A program made the position numbers and the translations under genes. Shown here piece after piece: positions 19,678 through 29,872 of a stretch of 64,000 nt of DNA. Each line of letters begins with the position of its first letter. Within the stretch, counting starts at the first letter, position 1. The stretch is taken from NCBI GenBank assembly GCA_910585745.1, contig CAJUFM010000005.1, forward strand, positions 1 to 64,000, given 5' to 3'. The notes beneath the pieces are model-generated. The model worked only from the letters and a program-made list of their open reading frames with translations, did no database searches and had not been told where the DNA came from. This DNA comes from an uncultured Eubacterium sp. GTDB taxonomy: Bacteria; Bacillota; Clostridia; Lachnospirales; Lachnospiraceae.

Positions 19678-21459
19678 ATGAAAATGATCCGATACAGTCT
19701 TCAAAAATTTATCTTATCTATTCTCCTGGCCACCAGCCTTCTGCTGACAGCATGTTCTGCAAACAGTGGAACTTCTCCTGAAGGTGTGGCCTCACAATCT
19801 GCCGAAAGTAAAGAATTTACCGAATTCACAGACCAGCTTTTCCGGGAAACCGTATCCTCTGACGCCCTATCACTGAATTACACTCTTTCAAAACCGGACA
19901 AATATGGTATTAGCCCGACCTGCGGTGGATTTACCCCCATTTCTCTCGATTCTCTGAAAAACGCAGCGCCAGAGACAGAAAATCTTCTCTATACCCTGAA
20001 AAAATTTGATAAGTCGGAACTCTCACTGCCTCAGCAGCTTCTCTGCGATTCCCTTGCCTATACGCTGGAAATGGACAAAAAAGGCGCTGATTTCATTATG
20101 TTTTCCCGTCCGCTTTCCCCAGTCACAGGACTGCAGGCACAGCTCCCGGTACTTTTGGCGGAATATAATTTTGACTCTGTAGAAGATATCGAAAACTATT
20201 TTGCCCTGCTGGAATCCATCCCTGGATACTTTGACTCCGTACTCTCTTTCCTGGAGATTCAGGCGAAAGAACATATGCTTCCCAGCCGGGACACACTGGA
20301 AACCATCGCAGGACAGTGTCTTTCCTTCACCCAGAACAACGGAAGCAGGATTCTGCTCACCTCCTTCCGTTCCCGAACCAAAAATTGTACTTTTCTTGAC
20401 AGCAGTACAAGAAAAAATTACCGCAGTAAAAATAAGGAACTGGTACGTACCCGTATCACCCCTGCCTATGAACAGCTGATCCACGGACTGAATGTCATCT
20501 CTGCCATGGCTGGATCAGATGGCGCCCTTTCTTCCTATCCAAAGGGAAAAGAATACTACTGCCATCTCTTTGCCCGGGAGACCGGATCCTCCACTGGCGT
20601 GGAGGAGTATTATCAGATTTTAAATGACAGACTCCATAAATCCAGAAATACCCTGCTGTCCTATGCGAAGAAAGATCCCGCTCTTTTCAGTGGTCTGAGT
20701 ATGAAATCCCCTGGCAACCTCTCTCCTGAAGAACAACTGAACTCTCTTTCCACCACCATTCTCAAGGACTTCCCCCAGGCTGCTGATGTAAACTTTACGG
20801 TTTCTTATGTGGATAAGTCGCTGGAAGATTATCTGAGCCCCGCCTTTTACCTGACGCCGCCCCTGGATGCATTTACAGAAAATGTCATATACATCAACAA
20901 CAGCAGCCGGTTTGCCGGTTCGGATATCTCCACCACCCTTGCCCATGAAGGATATCCCGGACACCTTTACCAAAATGTCTTCTACCGCCAGCAAAATCAT
21001 CCCCTCCTCTCTTATGCCCTAAATTTCAGCGGCTATACCGAGGGATGGGCGACTTATGCCGAATTATATTCTTACAAATATCTGGGTTACTCTAAAGATG
21101 AGGTGGGGATCCTGAGAAATAATATGATCGTTTCCCTCTGCATCTATGGGATCTGCGATATTGGGATCCATTATTATGGCTGGGACGAAAAGAAAATACT
21201 GGAGTTTTTAAACCAGAATGGAACTTATCCGGAAGATACCGCTCACTCCCTTTACAAAAACATAATTGACGAACCTGGTTCTTACCTGAAATATACGATT
21301 GGCTATATGGAGTTTGCAAAATTGAAAGATAAAGCAAGAAAGCAGCTGGGAAAAAATTTCTCGGAAAAATCTTTTCACCAGTATGTGCTGTCTGCCGGTC
21401 CGGCACCCTTTCCAGTACTTGAGAATTATATGAAAGAATTCTGGCCAGAGCAGAATTAA
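19678..21459 (+). CDS. DUF885 family lipoprotein (putative zinc peptidase)
   Basis: The 593-residue protein starts best at ATG 19678 (MKMIRYSLQKF), with GGGGTG 6 bases upstream. A lipoprotein signal ends in LLLTAC, so Cys is lipidated and the protein sits on the outer face of the membrane. The C-terminal half carries the DUF885 metal motif AHEGYPGHLYQ near residue 425 and GYTEGWATYAEL about 35 residues later, which together would hold zinc. The family is related to M3-like and carboxypeptidase-type metallopeptidases but substrates are mostly unknown. It stands alone on the plus strand between minus-strand genes. Confidence 0.85.
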   Translation: MKMIRYSLQKFILSILLATSLLLTACSANSGTSPEGVASQSAESKEFTEFTDQLFRETVSSDALSLNYTLSKPDKYGISPTCGGFTPISLDSLKNAAPETENLLYTLKKFDKSELSLPQQLLCDSLAYTLEMDKKGADFIMFSRPLSPVTGLQAQLPVLLAEYNFDSVEDIENYFALLESIPGYFDSVLSFLEIQAKEHMLPSRDTLETIAGQCLSFTQNNGSRILLTSFRSRTKNCTFLDSSTRKNYRSKNKELVRTRITPAYEQLIHGLNVISAMAGSDGALSSYPKGKEYYCHLFARETGSSTGVEEYYQILNDRLHKSRNTLLSYAKKDPALFSGLSMKSPGNLSPEEQLNSLSTTILKDFPQAADVNFTVSYVDKSLEDYLSPAFYLTPPLDAFTENVIYINNSSRFAGSDISTTLAHEGYPGHLYQNVFYRQQNHPLLSYALNFSGYTEGWATYAELYSYKYLGYSKDEVGILRNNMIVSLCIYGICDIGIHYYGWDEKKILEFLNQNGTYPEDTAHSLYKNIIDEPGSYLKYTIGYMEFAKLKDKARKQLGKNFSEKSFHQYVLSAGPAPFPVLENYMKEFWPEQN

Positions 21460-21484
21460 GCGTCGGACGATGGAAAGCACCACC

Positions 21485-22417
21485 TCACGAAAGCCACCTG
21501 CTGGCGATCCAGTCCCAGATATCCTCCTGTGTGGCCTCGTATTCCAACTCATTCAGGAGCTCATGCCTTGCTCCCGGATAGAGGCGGCAGGTAACATCCC
21601 CGACACCAGCATCTTGATAGCTCTGCGCCACCGCCTCTACACTTTTTCCATAATTCCCTACGGGATCCTCTTCTCCTGCCACAAAAAGCATGGGAAGAGA
21701 ATGGGGCAGGCGGCTGATGTTTTCCTTGTCCTGTATAAAAGAAATCACTTCAAATAAGGTGCGGTATCCATTTAAGGTAAAGGTAAAGTTACAATAAGGA
21801 TGCGCCCGGTACTTGTCCACTTCTTCCGCATCCCTCGACAGCCAGTCTGACGGCGTTCGCGCCGGCCGGATCCGGGCGTTATACAACGCAAAACAAAGTT
21901 TTTCCAGAAGCCAGCTGTGAGCCCGCTCTCCTTTTATACGGATCAGCGCTGCCACAAGTATTTTTCCCACCTTCAGGAGAAATTGTGGCTTGCTTCCGGT
22001 TCCCATAAGGATCAGGCCATCCAGCTCTTTTCCATAAGTCATGGCATAACGTCTCGCCATAAAAGAGCCCATACTGTGTCCCATGAGAATAAATGGCACT
22101 TTAGGATATTTTCTGCGGGCATACTGGCTCACCCGGTGCAGATCCCGGACAACAAAACTACTTCCGTCTTCTGGAGCAAAATACCCATAATTTTTTTCTG
22201 CTGCCGTTTCACCGTGACCCAGGTGATCATTCCCGATCACTGCAAATCCCTTTTCTGCCATAAATCTGGCAAAACGGTCGTAGCGGTCTATATATTCTAC
22301 CATTCCGTGGGAAATCTGCAGGATTCCCCGCACCTTCCCCTCCGGCAGCCACTCCACCAGATGAAGCTTGTCTGTTCCATTGGAAGATGACATATAATAC
22401 GCTGTTTTCTCAACCAT
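21485..22417 (-). CDS. Alpha/beta hydrolase, monoacylglycerol lipase/lysophospholipase type
   Basis: The likely start is ATG 22417 (MVEKTAYYMSSS), though an in-frame GTG at 22453 is possible. The fold is a Hydrolase_4 (serine aminopeptidase S33) type: oxyanion region QISHGMVEY near residue 35, the nucleophile elbow LMGHSMGSF near 110, the acid in VAGEEDPVGN near 255 and the catalytic His in GARHELLNE near 285. It probably cleaves acyl esters such as monoacylglycerols or lysophospholipids in the cytoplasm. It lies 12 bases past the end of thyX, so read-through is possible. Confidence 0.85.
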   Translation of the reverse strand: MVEKTAYYMSSSNGTDKLHLVEWLPEGKVRGILQISHGMVEYIDRYDRFARFMAEKGFAVIGNDHLGHGETAAEKNYGYFAPEDGSSFVVRDLHRVSQYARRKYPKVPFILMGHSMGSFMARRYAMTYGKELDGLILMGTGSKPQFLLKVGKILVAALIRIKGERAHSWLLEKLCFALYNARIRPARTPSDWLSRDAEEVDKYRAHPYCNFTFTLNGYRTLFEVISFIQDKENISRLPHSLPMLFVAGEEDPVGNYGKSVEAVAQSYQDAGVGDVTCRLYPGARHELLNELEYEATQEDIWDWIASRWLS

Positions 22418-22465
22418 AACCCTTACCTGCACTTTACCAATAGTTTCTTTCACCGGCTGACGCCT

Positions 22466-23113
22466 TTATTCTATTTCTAGACCTGAAACAAAAACCGGCA
22501 GCTTTTTCTGGAACTCTTCGTAAACCAGTCCCGCCACTTCCCGCATCTGCGGGTGTGCATGGGAATCCACACGAAGCCTGAAAAAATTTCTCCAGGAACG
22601 CAGATTCATCGTGACCACGATCTCTGTCTTCAATGAATTCGGAAGCACCGACCGCGCTTCTTGGGGAGAAGCACCCAATTCAAGCATTCGGAAATATGCC
22701 TTTTCAGCATCCTCCATCGCCTTCCTCCAGACCTCGTACTTAGCCTTGTCATTTTCTTTAGACAGATCATATTTAAAACCGCTGGCAAGATCGATCACCG
22801 TGATCTGATTGTCAAATTTGTCCCCGGCATAGTTACAGTAACGGGTGCTCTCCTGACTGTAGCTGGCGATACGGTGCCGCACGATCTCGTGACTCACGCC
22901 CCGGTCGCAGATCATCCGGATGGTCACAGATTCATGCTCGATCACAGATTCATGCTGCCTGGTCAGAAGAGCACGGATAAATTTCTCCGCCGAATCCTCT
23001 GTGATCTTTCCCTCGCTCTTATAACATACGCGGCCAATCCTTTCAATCTTTTTCAAAATATTCTCATAACTGTCCATGTCTATGATCTCAATACTTGGTT
23101 TGATTACCAGCAT
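22466..23113 (-). CDS. thyX: Flavin-dependent thymidylate synthase
   Basis: The 215-residue protein starts at ATG 23113 with AGGAGG 8 bases upstream. It shows the ThyX signature RHRIASYSQESTRY (about residues 79-92), an upstream FIRALLTRQHESVIEH stretch, and a C-terminal NLRSWRNFFRLRVD with the substrate-binding Arg residues. ThyX makes dTMP from dUMP with methylene-tetrahydrofolate, FAD and NADPH, and replaces ThyA in many anaerobes. Length is normal for the family. Confidence 0.96.
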   Translation of the reverse strand: MLVIKPSIEIIDMDSYENILKKIERIGRVCYKSEGKITEDSAEKFIRALLTRQHESVIEHESVTIRMICDRGVSHEIVRHRIASYSQESTRYCNYAGDKFDNQITVIDLASGFKYDLSKENDKAKYEVWRKAMEDAEKAYFRMLELGASPQEARSVLPNSLKTEIVVTMNLRSWRNFFRLRVDSHAHPQMREVAGLVYEEFQKKLPVFVSGLEIE

Positions 23114-23202
23114 CCCAATTTCCTCCTGCCTTCGTACACTTCTCTTCTGCTCCTAATAGATACTACGGATTGCTCCGTTGTTTCACAACTTCCGGTATCA
23201 TA

Positions 23203-25479
23203 TCAATCACTGTAATTATACTCCAGTACCACCACTGACAGCGGCGGCAGATAACACTCGATCTCATACTCTGGAGTCTTAGAAACCGGAGCCGGGGCTT
23301 TTCCTGCACCTGTCTTTGGCAGCGGTTTCTTAATCTTTGCAGTGACCGGCTTTGCATTGATTCTCCCCTGCCCGCCGTATTTTACATCATCTGAATTCAG
23401 TATCTCAGTAAACTTACCTTTACACGGAGCCTTTACACTGTACTTTGCGTGCTCCACCGGTGTAAAGTTTAAGATAAACATAAGCTGCTTCGTCTTTGTC
23501 TTTCCCCGGCGCACAAATGCCACCGTACTGGTCTCTGGCCTCGCACAGTCCATCCACTCAAATCCCATGACGTCGCTGTCATTATACCAGAGTGCTCCAT
23601 ATTCCTTATATAAATGGTTAAAATCATGAATAAACTGATGGATCTGCCGATGGGGCGCTTCATCCATAAGATACCAGTCCAGGCTCCTCTTCTCACTCCA
23701 CTCCCGCTGCTGGGCAAATTCCTGTCCCATAAATAAAAGCTTTTTGCCTGGGTGGCCATACATAAACCCAAAAGCAGCCTTCAACGCTGCATACTTGTCC
23801 CCTGTCAGTCCCGGCATCTTATTTAAAAGCGAGCATTTTCCATGAACCACCTCATCATGGGACAGCACAAGGATATATTTTTCGCTAAGATGATAGGAAA
23901 GGCTGAAACAGAGCTGGTCATGATGGAACTGCTTGAAATAAGGATCCAGCTTCATGTACTCCAGAAAATCATTCATCCATCCCATATTCCACTTAAAGGA
24001 AAAACCAAGTCCTCCTTTTTCTGTGTCACTTGTCACACCTGGCCACGCCGTGGACTCCTCTGCGATAATATATGCCCCAGGATGATCCTTTTCCACCACC
24101 CTGTTCAGATGGCGCAGAAACTCTACAGCCTCATAGTGTTCATTGCCGCCATCCTTATTTGGCAGCCAGTCACCGTCCTGTTTTCCATAATCCAAATAGA
24201 GCATGGACGCCACCGCATCCACACGAAGCCCGTCGATGTGGAACTTCTCGATCCAAAACAGGGCATTTGCCACGAGAAAATTCTGGACCTCTTTTCTCCC
24301 ATAATCAAAGATATAGGTTCCCCAGTCAGGATGTTCTCCCCGCCGGCGGTCGGGATGCTCATACACCGCCTTGCCGTCAAAGTTCCCCAGACAATGGGCA
24401 TCCTTGGGGAAATGCGCCGGCACCCAGTCCAGGATCACCTCTATGCCCCGGCGATGCATCTCGTCTACAAAGTACATAAAATCTTTCGGTGTACCATACC
24501 GACTGGTAGGTGCATAGTAACATCCCACCTGATACCCCCAGGAACCGTCAAAGGGATATTCTGCAATTCCCATCAGCTCCACATGGGTATACTCCATCTC
24601 AACCAGATAATCCCCCAGCATCTGAGCCAGCTCCGGGTAGGAATAAAATCCATTGTCATCATCTTCAATCCGCTTCTTCCAGGAACCAAGATGAACCTCA
24701 TAAATATTCATGGGGTTCCTCTCCCTGACATCTCTGGTCTTCTTTTTATGTTCCTTCATGTAAGAAGCATCGTTCCATTCATAGCCCTCCAGAGAAGTGA
24801 CTATAGAAGCATTTCCCGGACGCAGCTCGGCATAATTGCCATAAGGATCCGTCTTATAGACCAGCTCTCCGCTGCGGGTAGTGATCTGGTATTTGTAAAT
24901 GCCACCCTCTGCGACACCGGGAATAAACAATTCATAAACTCCTGTCGGCCCCAGCAGCCTCATGGTATGAAGCCGTCCATCCCACATATTAAAACTGCCC
25001 ACCACACTGACACTTCTGGCATCTGGCGCCCACACGGCAAATCTTGTCCCCGTGACACCATTTATGGTCTCCACATGGGCTCCAAATTTTTCATAAATCT
25101 TATAATTTTTCCCCTCACCAAATATATAACAGTCAAAATCCGTCATGACTGGTGAGAAATTGTAAGGATCTGCAGTCTCTACCACATCGTTTTCACCATA
25201 TTCGATCCTCACCCGGTAATCTTTCAGTTGTTTTGTTTTTGCCTTGATCTCCAGTCCGAAGAGCCCCAGCTCACTATCCAGCTCCTCCATCTCACTGGCT
25301 TCGTCACCCTCCACATTGGTGATCCATATTCTCTGCGCCTTAGGACGTCTCACAATGAATAACTGGACCCCGTCATAATAATGCATACCCAGGAGATCCT
25401 GGGGTGCATTCAGCACCCCTTCTTCCATCTCCTCCAGCAAAGCAGGATTCATCCATGCCTTTAATGTCTTATTTGTCAT
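23203..25479 (-). CDS. glgB: 1,4-alpha-glucan branching enzyme
   Basis: The 758-residue GH13_9 enzyme has an N-terminal CBM48-like region (TRFAVWAPDARSVSVVGSFN near residue 150), then the TIM barrel with the nucleophile Asp in DGLRVDAVAS (about 400), the acid/base Glu in IIAEESTAW (about 458) and LSHDEVVHGKCS (about 535). It builds alpha-1,6 branches in glycogen. The C-terminal beta domain contains an extra basic, Pro/Ala-rich segment (KIKKPLPKTGAGKAPAPVSK, about residues 715-735) that is unusual for GlgB. It lies 22 bases before the phosphoglucomutase gene end, fitting a sugar-storage gene pair on the same strand. Confidence 0.97.
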   Translation of the reverse strand: MTNKTLKAWMNPALLEEMEEGVLNAPQDLLGMHYYDGVQLFIVRRPKAQRIWITNVEGDEASEMEELDSELGLFGLEIKAKTKQLKDYRVRIEYGENDVVETADPYNFSPVMTDFDCYIFGEGKNYKIYEKFGAHVETINGVTGTRFAVWAPDARSVSVVGSFNMWDGRLHTMRLLGPTGVYELFIPGVAEGGIYKYQITTRSGELVYKTDPYGNYAELRPGNASIVTSLEGYEWNDASYMKEHKKKTRDVRERNPMNIYEVHLGSWKKRIEDDDNGFYSYPELAQMLGDYLVEMEYTHVELMGIAEYPFDGSWGYQVGCYYAPTSRYGTPKDFMYFVDEMHRRGIEVILDWVPAHFPKDAHCLGNFDGKAVYEHPDRRRGEHPDWGTYIFDYGRKEVQNFLVANALFWIEKFHIDGLRVDAVASMLYLDYGKQDGDWLPNKDGGNEHYEAVEFLRHLNRVVEKDHPGAYIIAEESTAWPGVTSDTEKGGLGFSFKWNMGWMNDFLEYMKLDPYFKQFHHDQLCFSLSYHLSEKYILVLSHDEVVHGKCSLLNKMPGLTGDKYAALKAAFGFMYGHPGKKLLFMGQEFAQQREWSEKRSLDWYLMDEAPHRQIHQFIHDFNHLYKEYGALWYNDSDVMGFEWMDCARPETSTVAFVRRGKTKTKQLMFILNFTPVEHAKYSVKAPCKGKFTEILNSDDVKYGGQGRINAKPVTAKIKKPLPKTGAGKAPAPVSKTPEYEIECYLPPLSVVVLEYNYSD

Positions 25480-25500
25480 ATTCGCGCCCCTTATCTCAAT

Positions 25501-27228
25501 TTACATCAATGTTTCTTTTACGATCTTCGCGAGTCCGGCGGACTTTTCATCCGCATCTGCCATACTTGTTCCCACCACACCAAAATAAATCTTTATCTTC
25601 GGCTCCGTACCCGATGGGCGGATACAGATCCAGGCATCTGAAGTAAGTTCAAAATACAGTACATTTGATTTCGGAAGTCCCGTAGTGGTAACTTCTCCCG
25701 TCTTGAGGTTTTTCACCGTATCCTTCTCATAATCCCTTACTGCCAGAACCTCATAATCTCCAAAGCGTACTGGTGGATCATTGCGCAGTCCTTCCATAAT
25801 GGAACGGATCTTCTCCAATCCCTCGATTCCTTTGTGGGTGATAGCAATCACATCATCTTTATAATATCCGTATTTATCATACATATCGATCATAGCATCC
25901 CAGATCGTCTTTCCGCGTTTTTTGTAATAAGCCGCCGCCTCACACAGTGCCATAGAAGCCACGATGGCATCCTTATCTCTGGCATGGGTGCCGATCAGAC
26001 AGCCATAGCTCTCCTCAAACCCAAAGAGATAACTTCCCTTGCCGGTGAGCTCAGTTTTCAGGATTTCTTTTCCAATCCACTTAAAGCCGGTAAGGCACTC
26101 TTTCACATCAATGTTATAATACCCGGCAATGGCATCAACTAAATTCGTCGTTACAATCGTCTTTACGAGCATTCCGTCACTGGGGAGCGTCCCCTCCAGC
26201 GCCAGTTTCTGACCGATCTCATAATCTGCCAGAAATGCACCAGACATATTTCCAGTGAGACAGATGTATTCTCCCGATTTTGTATCCTTAACATACACTC
26301 CGAGCCGGTCAGCATCCGGATCTGTGGCTAGTACAAGATCAGCATCCTTTTCTTTGGCAAGCTTAAGAGCAAGTTCAAAAGCTTCCTTTGCTTCTGGATT
26401 GGGGTAGCTCACTGTCGGGAATTCACCATCCGGAAGTTCCTGTTCCGGTACCACATATACATTGGTAAATCCAAGCTCTTTCAATATTCTGCGCACCGGA
26501 AGATTTCCTGTACCATGAAGCGGCGTATAGACGATGCGGAGATCCTTTTCTACTTCTTTAATGCATTTTGGATGAAGCACGTTTTTCTTAAGCTCCTCCA
26601 TATACCTGTCATCTACATCGGCGCCAACGGTCACATACAATCCAGCTTTCACCGCTTCCTCTTTGTCCATGGTCTTCACAGTGGCATAGTCTGTCACCGC
26701 CTTTACCTCATCCATAATACCAGTATCATGAGGCGGTGTGATCTGGGCCCCGTCCTCCCAATATACTTTGTAGCCATTGTATTCCGGTGGATTATGGCTG
26801 GCTGTAATATTTATTCCGGATATGCAGCCCAGCTCCCGTACTGCGAAAGACAGCTCCGGCGTCGGACGCAGGCTCTCAAATACATAAGCTTTAATACCAT
26901 TCGCCGCCAGACAGCAGGCCGCTTCATCTGCAAATTCCGGGGACATGCGCCTGGAATCAAAAGCGATCGCCACACCTCTGTCCTGTCCTTTCTGACTTAT
27001 TATGTAATTTGCCAGCCCCTGGGTTGCCTTCCTGACCGTATAGATATTCATCCTGTTCGTACCTGCACCGATCACTCCTCTCAGACCGGCTGTACCAAAT
27101 TCAAGATCCGCATAAAAACGTTCTTTGATCTCGGCTTCATTTCCCTCGATCCCCTGTAATTCTTTTTTGGTCTCCGCATCAAAATAAGGATTGTCAATCC
27201 ACTCCTTGTAAGTCTCCATGTAACCCAT
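25501..27228 (-). CDS. pgcA: Phosphoglucomutase/phosphomannomutase family protein
   Basis: The 575-residue enzyme starts at ATG 27228 (MGYMETYKEW), 8 bases after AGGAGG; the ATG two codons earlier is too close to that site. The phosphoserine loop TASHNPPEYNGYKVYW (about 140-155) is intact, with the metal loop DPDADRLG (about 300), the sugar-binding GFEESYG (about 400) and the phosphate-binding RPSGTEPKIKIYF near the end. Length matches B. subtilis PgcA. It interconverts glucose-1-phosphate and glucose-6-phosphate and so links to glycogen (glgB next door) and cell-wall precursors. Confidence 0.93.
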   Translation of the reverse strand: MGYMETYKEWIDNPYFDAETKKELQGIEGNEAEIKERFYADLEFGTAGLRGVIGAGTNRMNIYTVRKATQGLANYIISQKGQDRGVAIAFDSRRMSPEFADEAACCLAANGIKAYVFESLRPTPELSFAVRELGCISGINITASHNPPEYNGYKVYWEDGAQITPPHDTGIMDEVKAVTDYATVKTMDKEEAVKAGLYVTVGADVDDRYMEELKKNVLHPKCIKEVEKDLRIVYTPLHGTGNLPVRRILKELGFTNVYVVPEQELPDGEFPTVSYPNPEAKEAFELALKLAKEKDADLVLATDPDADRLGVYVKDTKSGEYICLTGNMSGAFLADYEIGQKLALEGTLPSDGMLVKTIVTTNLVDAIAGYYNIDVKECLTGFKWIGKEILKTELTGKGSYLFGFEESYGCLIGTHARDKDAIVASMALCEAAAYYKKRGKTIWDAMIDMYDKYGYYKDDVIAITHKGIEGLEKIRSIMEGLRNDPPVRFGDYEVLAVRDYEKDTVKNLKTGEVTTTGLPKSNVLYFELTSDAWICIRPSGTEPKIKIYFGVVGTSMADADEKSAGLAKIVKETLM

Positions 27229-27260
27229 GTTCATATCCTCCTTTTTTACCTTTATTTCAT

Positions 27261-27288
27261 AATCCTGCCATTCATCAATGCCAGGATT
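27261..27288. repeat. Short inverted repeat between PEGA lipoprotein and pgcA genes
   Basis: AATCCTGCCATT (27261-27272) and AATGCCAGGATT (27277-27288) pair with one mismatch and a 4-base loop. No run of T follows on either strand, so it may be a processed or regulatory hairpin rather than a simple terminator. Confidence 0.4.
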
Positions 27289-27329
27289 TAAATATCACTG
27301 CTGCATTTTCTAAACTATATGCCGCCATA

Positions 27330-28637
27330 TTACCCCACTGCAGTACTCACTAGATCCGGAAAACTCCACTCCACATCTTTACTGTCATCCATTGTCGTAA
27401 CCGTATAACTTTTTGTCACAAAACCATCCTTCGACAGCGTGATCGTTACAGTACCAATTTTTTTCGTAAAACTGCAGGGTGCCTTTCCTTTATAAATTCC
27501 ATCCATATATACACTGGCACCTGCAGGGGTACTTACCTTGATCTCATGAAGATTGTCATACTTGTCCGAATTTTGAGAATCCTGGGATGAGTTCTCTTTG
27601 GAAACACTGGTATCCTTTGAGTCACCCTTGACCTCTGCCTCTTCATCTGCAAGATTGATCTGAACTGTCGGATTTGCCGACTGCACATCAAGCACTCCTG
27701 TATAGGTAGTATATCCATCCAGAACAACCTTTATCGAATGTTTTCCATATTTAAGGGAAACCGGCTTGGAATAATCCGCGGGAGAACCATTCACATATAA
27801 CTCTGCCCCCTCCGGATTGATATTAAAAACAACCTGCCCTTTGTTTTTTTCCACACTCTTAAACAGAGACATATCCAGCACCAGCTGCTTGTCTCTCTCA
27901 ATCTTTACCGATCGGCCGCCAGTAAAATCTCCGTTCTTCATGGTCACCTCATAGGTCCCTTCCGGCACTGGCACCAGCATGTTTTCCGTGACCGGCAGGA
28001 TCATCATGCCGCCTACCGTCATAGTTCCCCCGATAAAATCCTTGTACTTGTCCGGTTTGATATATCCGTGTCCTCTGGTGACCACCAGAGAATACGCTTT
28101 TCCTTTTACACCGCGGAAAGTGACTTCATCAGTGGGGGCAATCTCCTGAATGTCTATGACCTCTCCCTCTGAAAAAACAGAAAACCCGCTTCCATAACGA
28201 TACCGAACATCATTTAACTCAATATATTTCTCATCTGCATTCACCAGCAGTTTTTTGGCATTCTCAAACTGCAGAATATCTGAAGACAGCTGTATCTTTG
28301 TCACCCGTTTCGTCGTATCAGAAAGATATACGTCGACAACCTGGCCTGCCTCCAGAGATTCTACTGATATTTGCTTTTCATTCGGGGTCAGGATCTCCGT
28401 GCCTCCACTAAAGTCGCAGATCCGCTCTTCCTCTGTCCCTGTGTTGTAAAATGTGATCTTTTTCCCCGCTGTATCCACTTTTTTAACTACTCCCACAAAA
28501 TCTTTACCCTTTTCGTAAGTCACAGCGGCATTCGGATTCTGCTGCTGCACCTGCTGTCCTTTGGTCCTGCCACAGCCTGCCGTCAGAAGGCATACTGCCA
28601 GAATCAACAACAACTTTCGGAACATTCTGTCTCTCAT
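27330..28637 (-). CDS. Lipoprotein with two PEGA domains
   Basis: The 435-residue protein starts at ATG 28637 (MRDRMFRKLL) with GGGAG 9 bases upstream; an open frame reaching 28733 has no such site. The lipobox LLTAGC predicts lipid attachment at Cys and display outside the membrane. Residues about 40-250 form beta-rich domains of unknown type. Two PEGA domains follow: INPEGAELYVNGSPADYSKP near 265 and VSTPAGASVYMDGIYKGKAP near 365, separated by a Ser/Asp-rich linker (KENSSQDSQNSDK). PEGA domains are found on cell-surface proteins and probably bind wall or carrier ligands. Function not known. Confidence 0.8.
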   Translation of the reverse strand: MRDRMFRKLLLILAVCLLTAGCGRTKGQQVQQQNPNAAVTYEKGKDFVGVVKKVDTAGKKITFYNTGTEEERICDFSGGTEILTPNEKQISVESLEAGQVVDVYLSDTTKRVTKIQLSSDILQFENAKKLLVNADEKYIELNDVRYRYGSGFSVFSEGEVIDIQEIAPTDEVTFRGVKGKAYSLVVTRGHGYIKPDKYKDFIGGTMTVGGMMILPVTENMLVPVPEGTYEVTMKNGDFTGGRSVKIERDKQLVLDMSLFKSVEKNKGQVVFNINPEGAELYVNGSPADYSKPVSLKYGKHSIKVVLDGYTTYTGVLDVQSANPTVQINLADEEAEVKGDSKDTSVSKENSSQDSQNSDKYDNLHEIKVSTPAGASVYMDGIYKGKAPCSFTKKIGTVTITLSKDGFVTKSYTVTTMDDSKDVEWSFPDLVSTAVG

Positions 28638-28732
28638 GCTGTTTTTCTCCCATCGTTCCTTACTCATAACGGCTGTTCCCACAGCCGCCACCACTTGATA
28701 TATAGTATAACATGCCAGTGCTAAAACTTCCA

Positions 28733-29731
28733 CTATTTTAGCTTTAAACGAAGAAAATTTTCCCTATTTTTTTCCAAACTTCTTACATCCTTAAGTTTTT
28801 CCAGACTTTTCGCAGAAAGCCAGGATTTCTTTTTGTTATAATAATGATTCATAAGCTTCCAGTATTTTTCCGGATACAGAAGCACGATGTATACAAATTC
28901 CAGTTGTTCCTCCGTCAGAGGATTTTCCTTCTGGTAACCTTTGAGCACCGCTTCTCCTGCTTCCCGGCGCCATCCATTTTTTTCCAAAGTTTTTCTCATA
29001 AAATATGTCAGATCCAAAAGCTGGATTCCCGTCCCAGACTTTTCAAAGCCAGTGGTGGCCACTCCAGTGCGGGTCATGATCAGATTGTGATAATTATAGT
29101 CACCGTGGCATACCTCACCGCCGCCTTCCCGGATCTTTTTGTAAAATCCACAATTTTCCAGACGCTCTGCCGCCTCGCATGCCTTTTCATAATAGTCCTT
29201 AAAACAGTTGATGGCATATATCTCAAATTCATTTTTACGCTTTTTATTTCTCAGATAACCATTCACCCGCTTTAATTCACGATTATGCTTTTGAAATTGA
29301 TCCAGAAGTTCCCGGCGTTCTTCCTGCTGCCCAGTTTCCTCCTGAAGATCTGCCTGTTTCCTGTGATAACCAGCAAGCATTTTGTGAAGCTTTCCCAGAT
29401 TTTGACCCGCCGCCATCAGGCAATTTATTTCTTTCAGATTACATTCATCCCCAGCAAACCACTGATAAAGCACATATTTCTCTCCAGACTCAAGTTCTGT
29501 CACCATCATTCCTTCACGGTTTGCAATCACCTGGTCCACCTGGGCAAATCCCTGCTGGACAAGAAAGTCCTTTATTTCATTTTCTACGGCAAAATGTCCA
29601 CTGATCGTTTCATATTCTCTCAAAAGCTTCAACCCTGTATTCGTCTCCAGCATCCACCCTCCACGGGAACGGTACCTTTTTCGTACCGCCAGATCATAGG
29701 CTGCGATTGCAGATTCCTGTCTATCCTCCAC
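28733..29731 (-). CDS. CotS-like / APH-fold kinase-like protein
   Basis: The start is GTG 29731 (VEDRQESAIA), 7 bases after AGGAGG. The 332-residue product follows the CotS (spore coat, aminoglycoside phosphotransferase fold) pattern: an N-lobe with GLKLLREYE, EKYVLYQWFAGDEC, the catalytic loop VCHGDYNYHN near residue 215 and a C-terminal LRPE-like helical end. In the family a DFD-type metal motif follows the loop; here that position reads ATTGFEKSG, so the metal Asp is not obvious. It may bind a small sugar or be inactive as a kinase. CotS proteins act in spore coat assembly or related phosphotransfer. Confidence 0.7.
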   Translation of the reverse strand: MEDRQESAIAAYDLAVRKRYRSRGGWMLETNTGLKLLREYETISGHFAVENEIKDFLVQQGFAQVDQVIANREGMMVTELESGEKYVLYQWFAGDECNLKEINCLMAAGQNLGKLHKMLAGYHRKQADLQEETGQQEERRELLDQFQKHNRELKRVNGYLRNKKRKNEFEIYAINCFKDYYEKACEAAERLENCGFYKKIREGGGEVCHGDYNYHNLIMTRTGVATTGFEKSGTGIQLLDLTYFMRKTLEKNGWRREAGEAVLKGYQKENPLTEEQLEFVYIVLLYPEKYWKLMNHYYNKKKSWLSAKSLEKLKDVRSLEKNRENFLRLKLK

Positions 29732-29872
29732 TGATACCCCTCCTTTATGCTTTATCATTCTATGAAGGAGGAAGAAGATGTATGCCTGGACACAAACGAA
29801 ATTTTGGGAAATACAGCCATTTTTTCAACTGTTCTGGAAACGCTTCCATACCAGTAGGACAGCTCCACCAGA

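Noticed and set aside
23842..25155. 437-codon plus-strand ORF opposite glgB
   Set aside because: Antisense to a clear enzyme gene with intact motifs; no ribosome site and unnatural composition.
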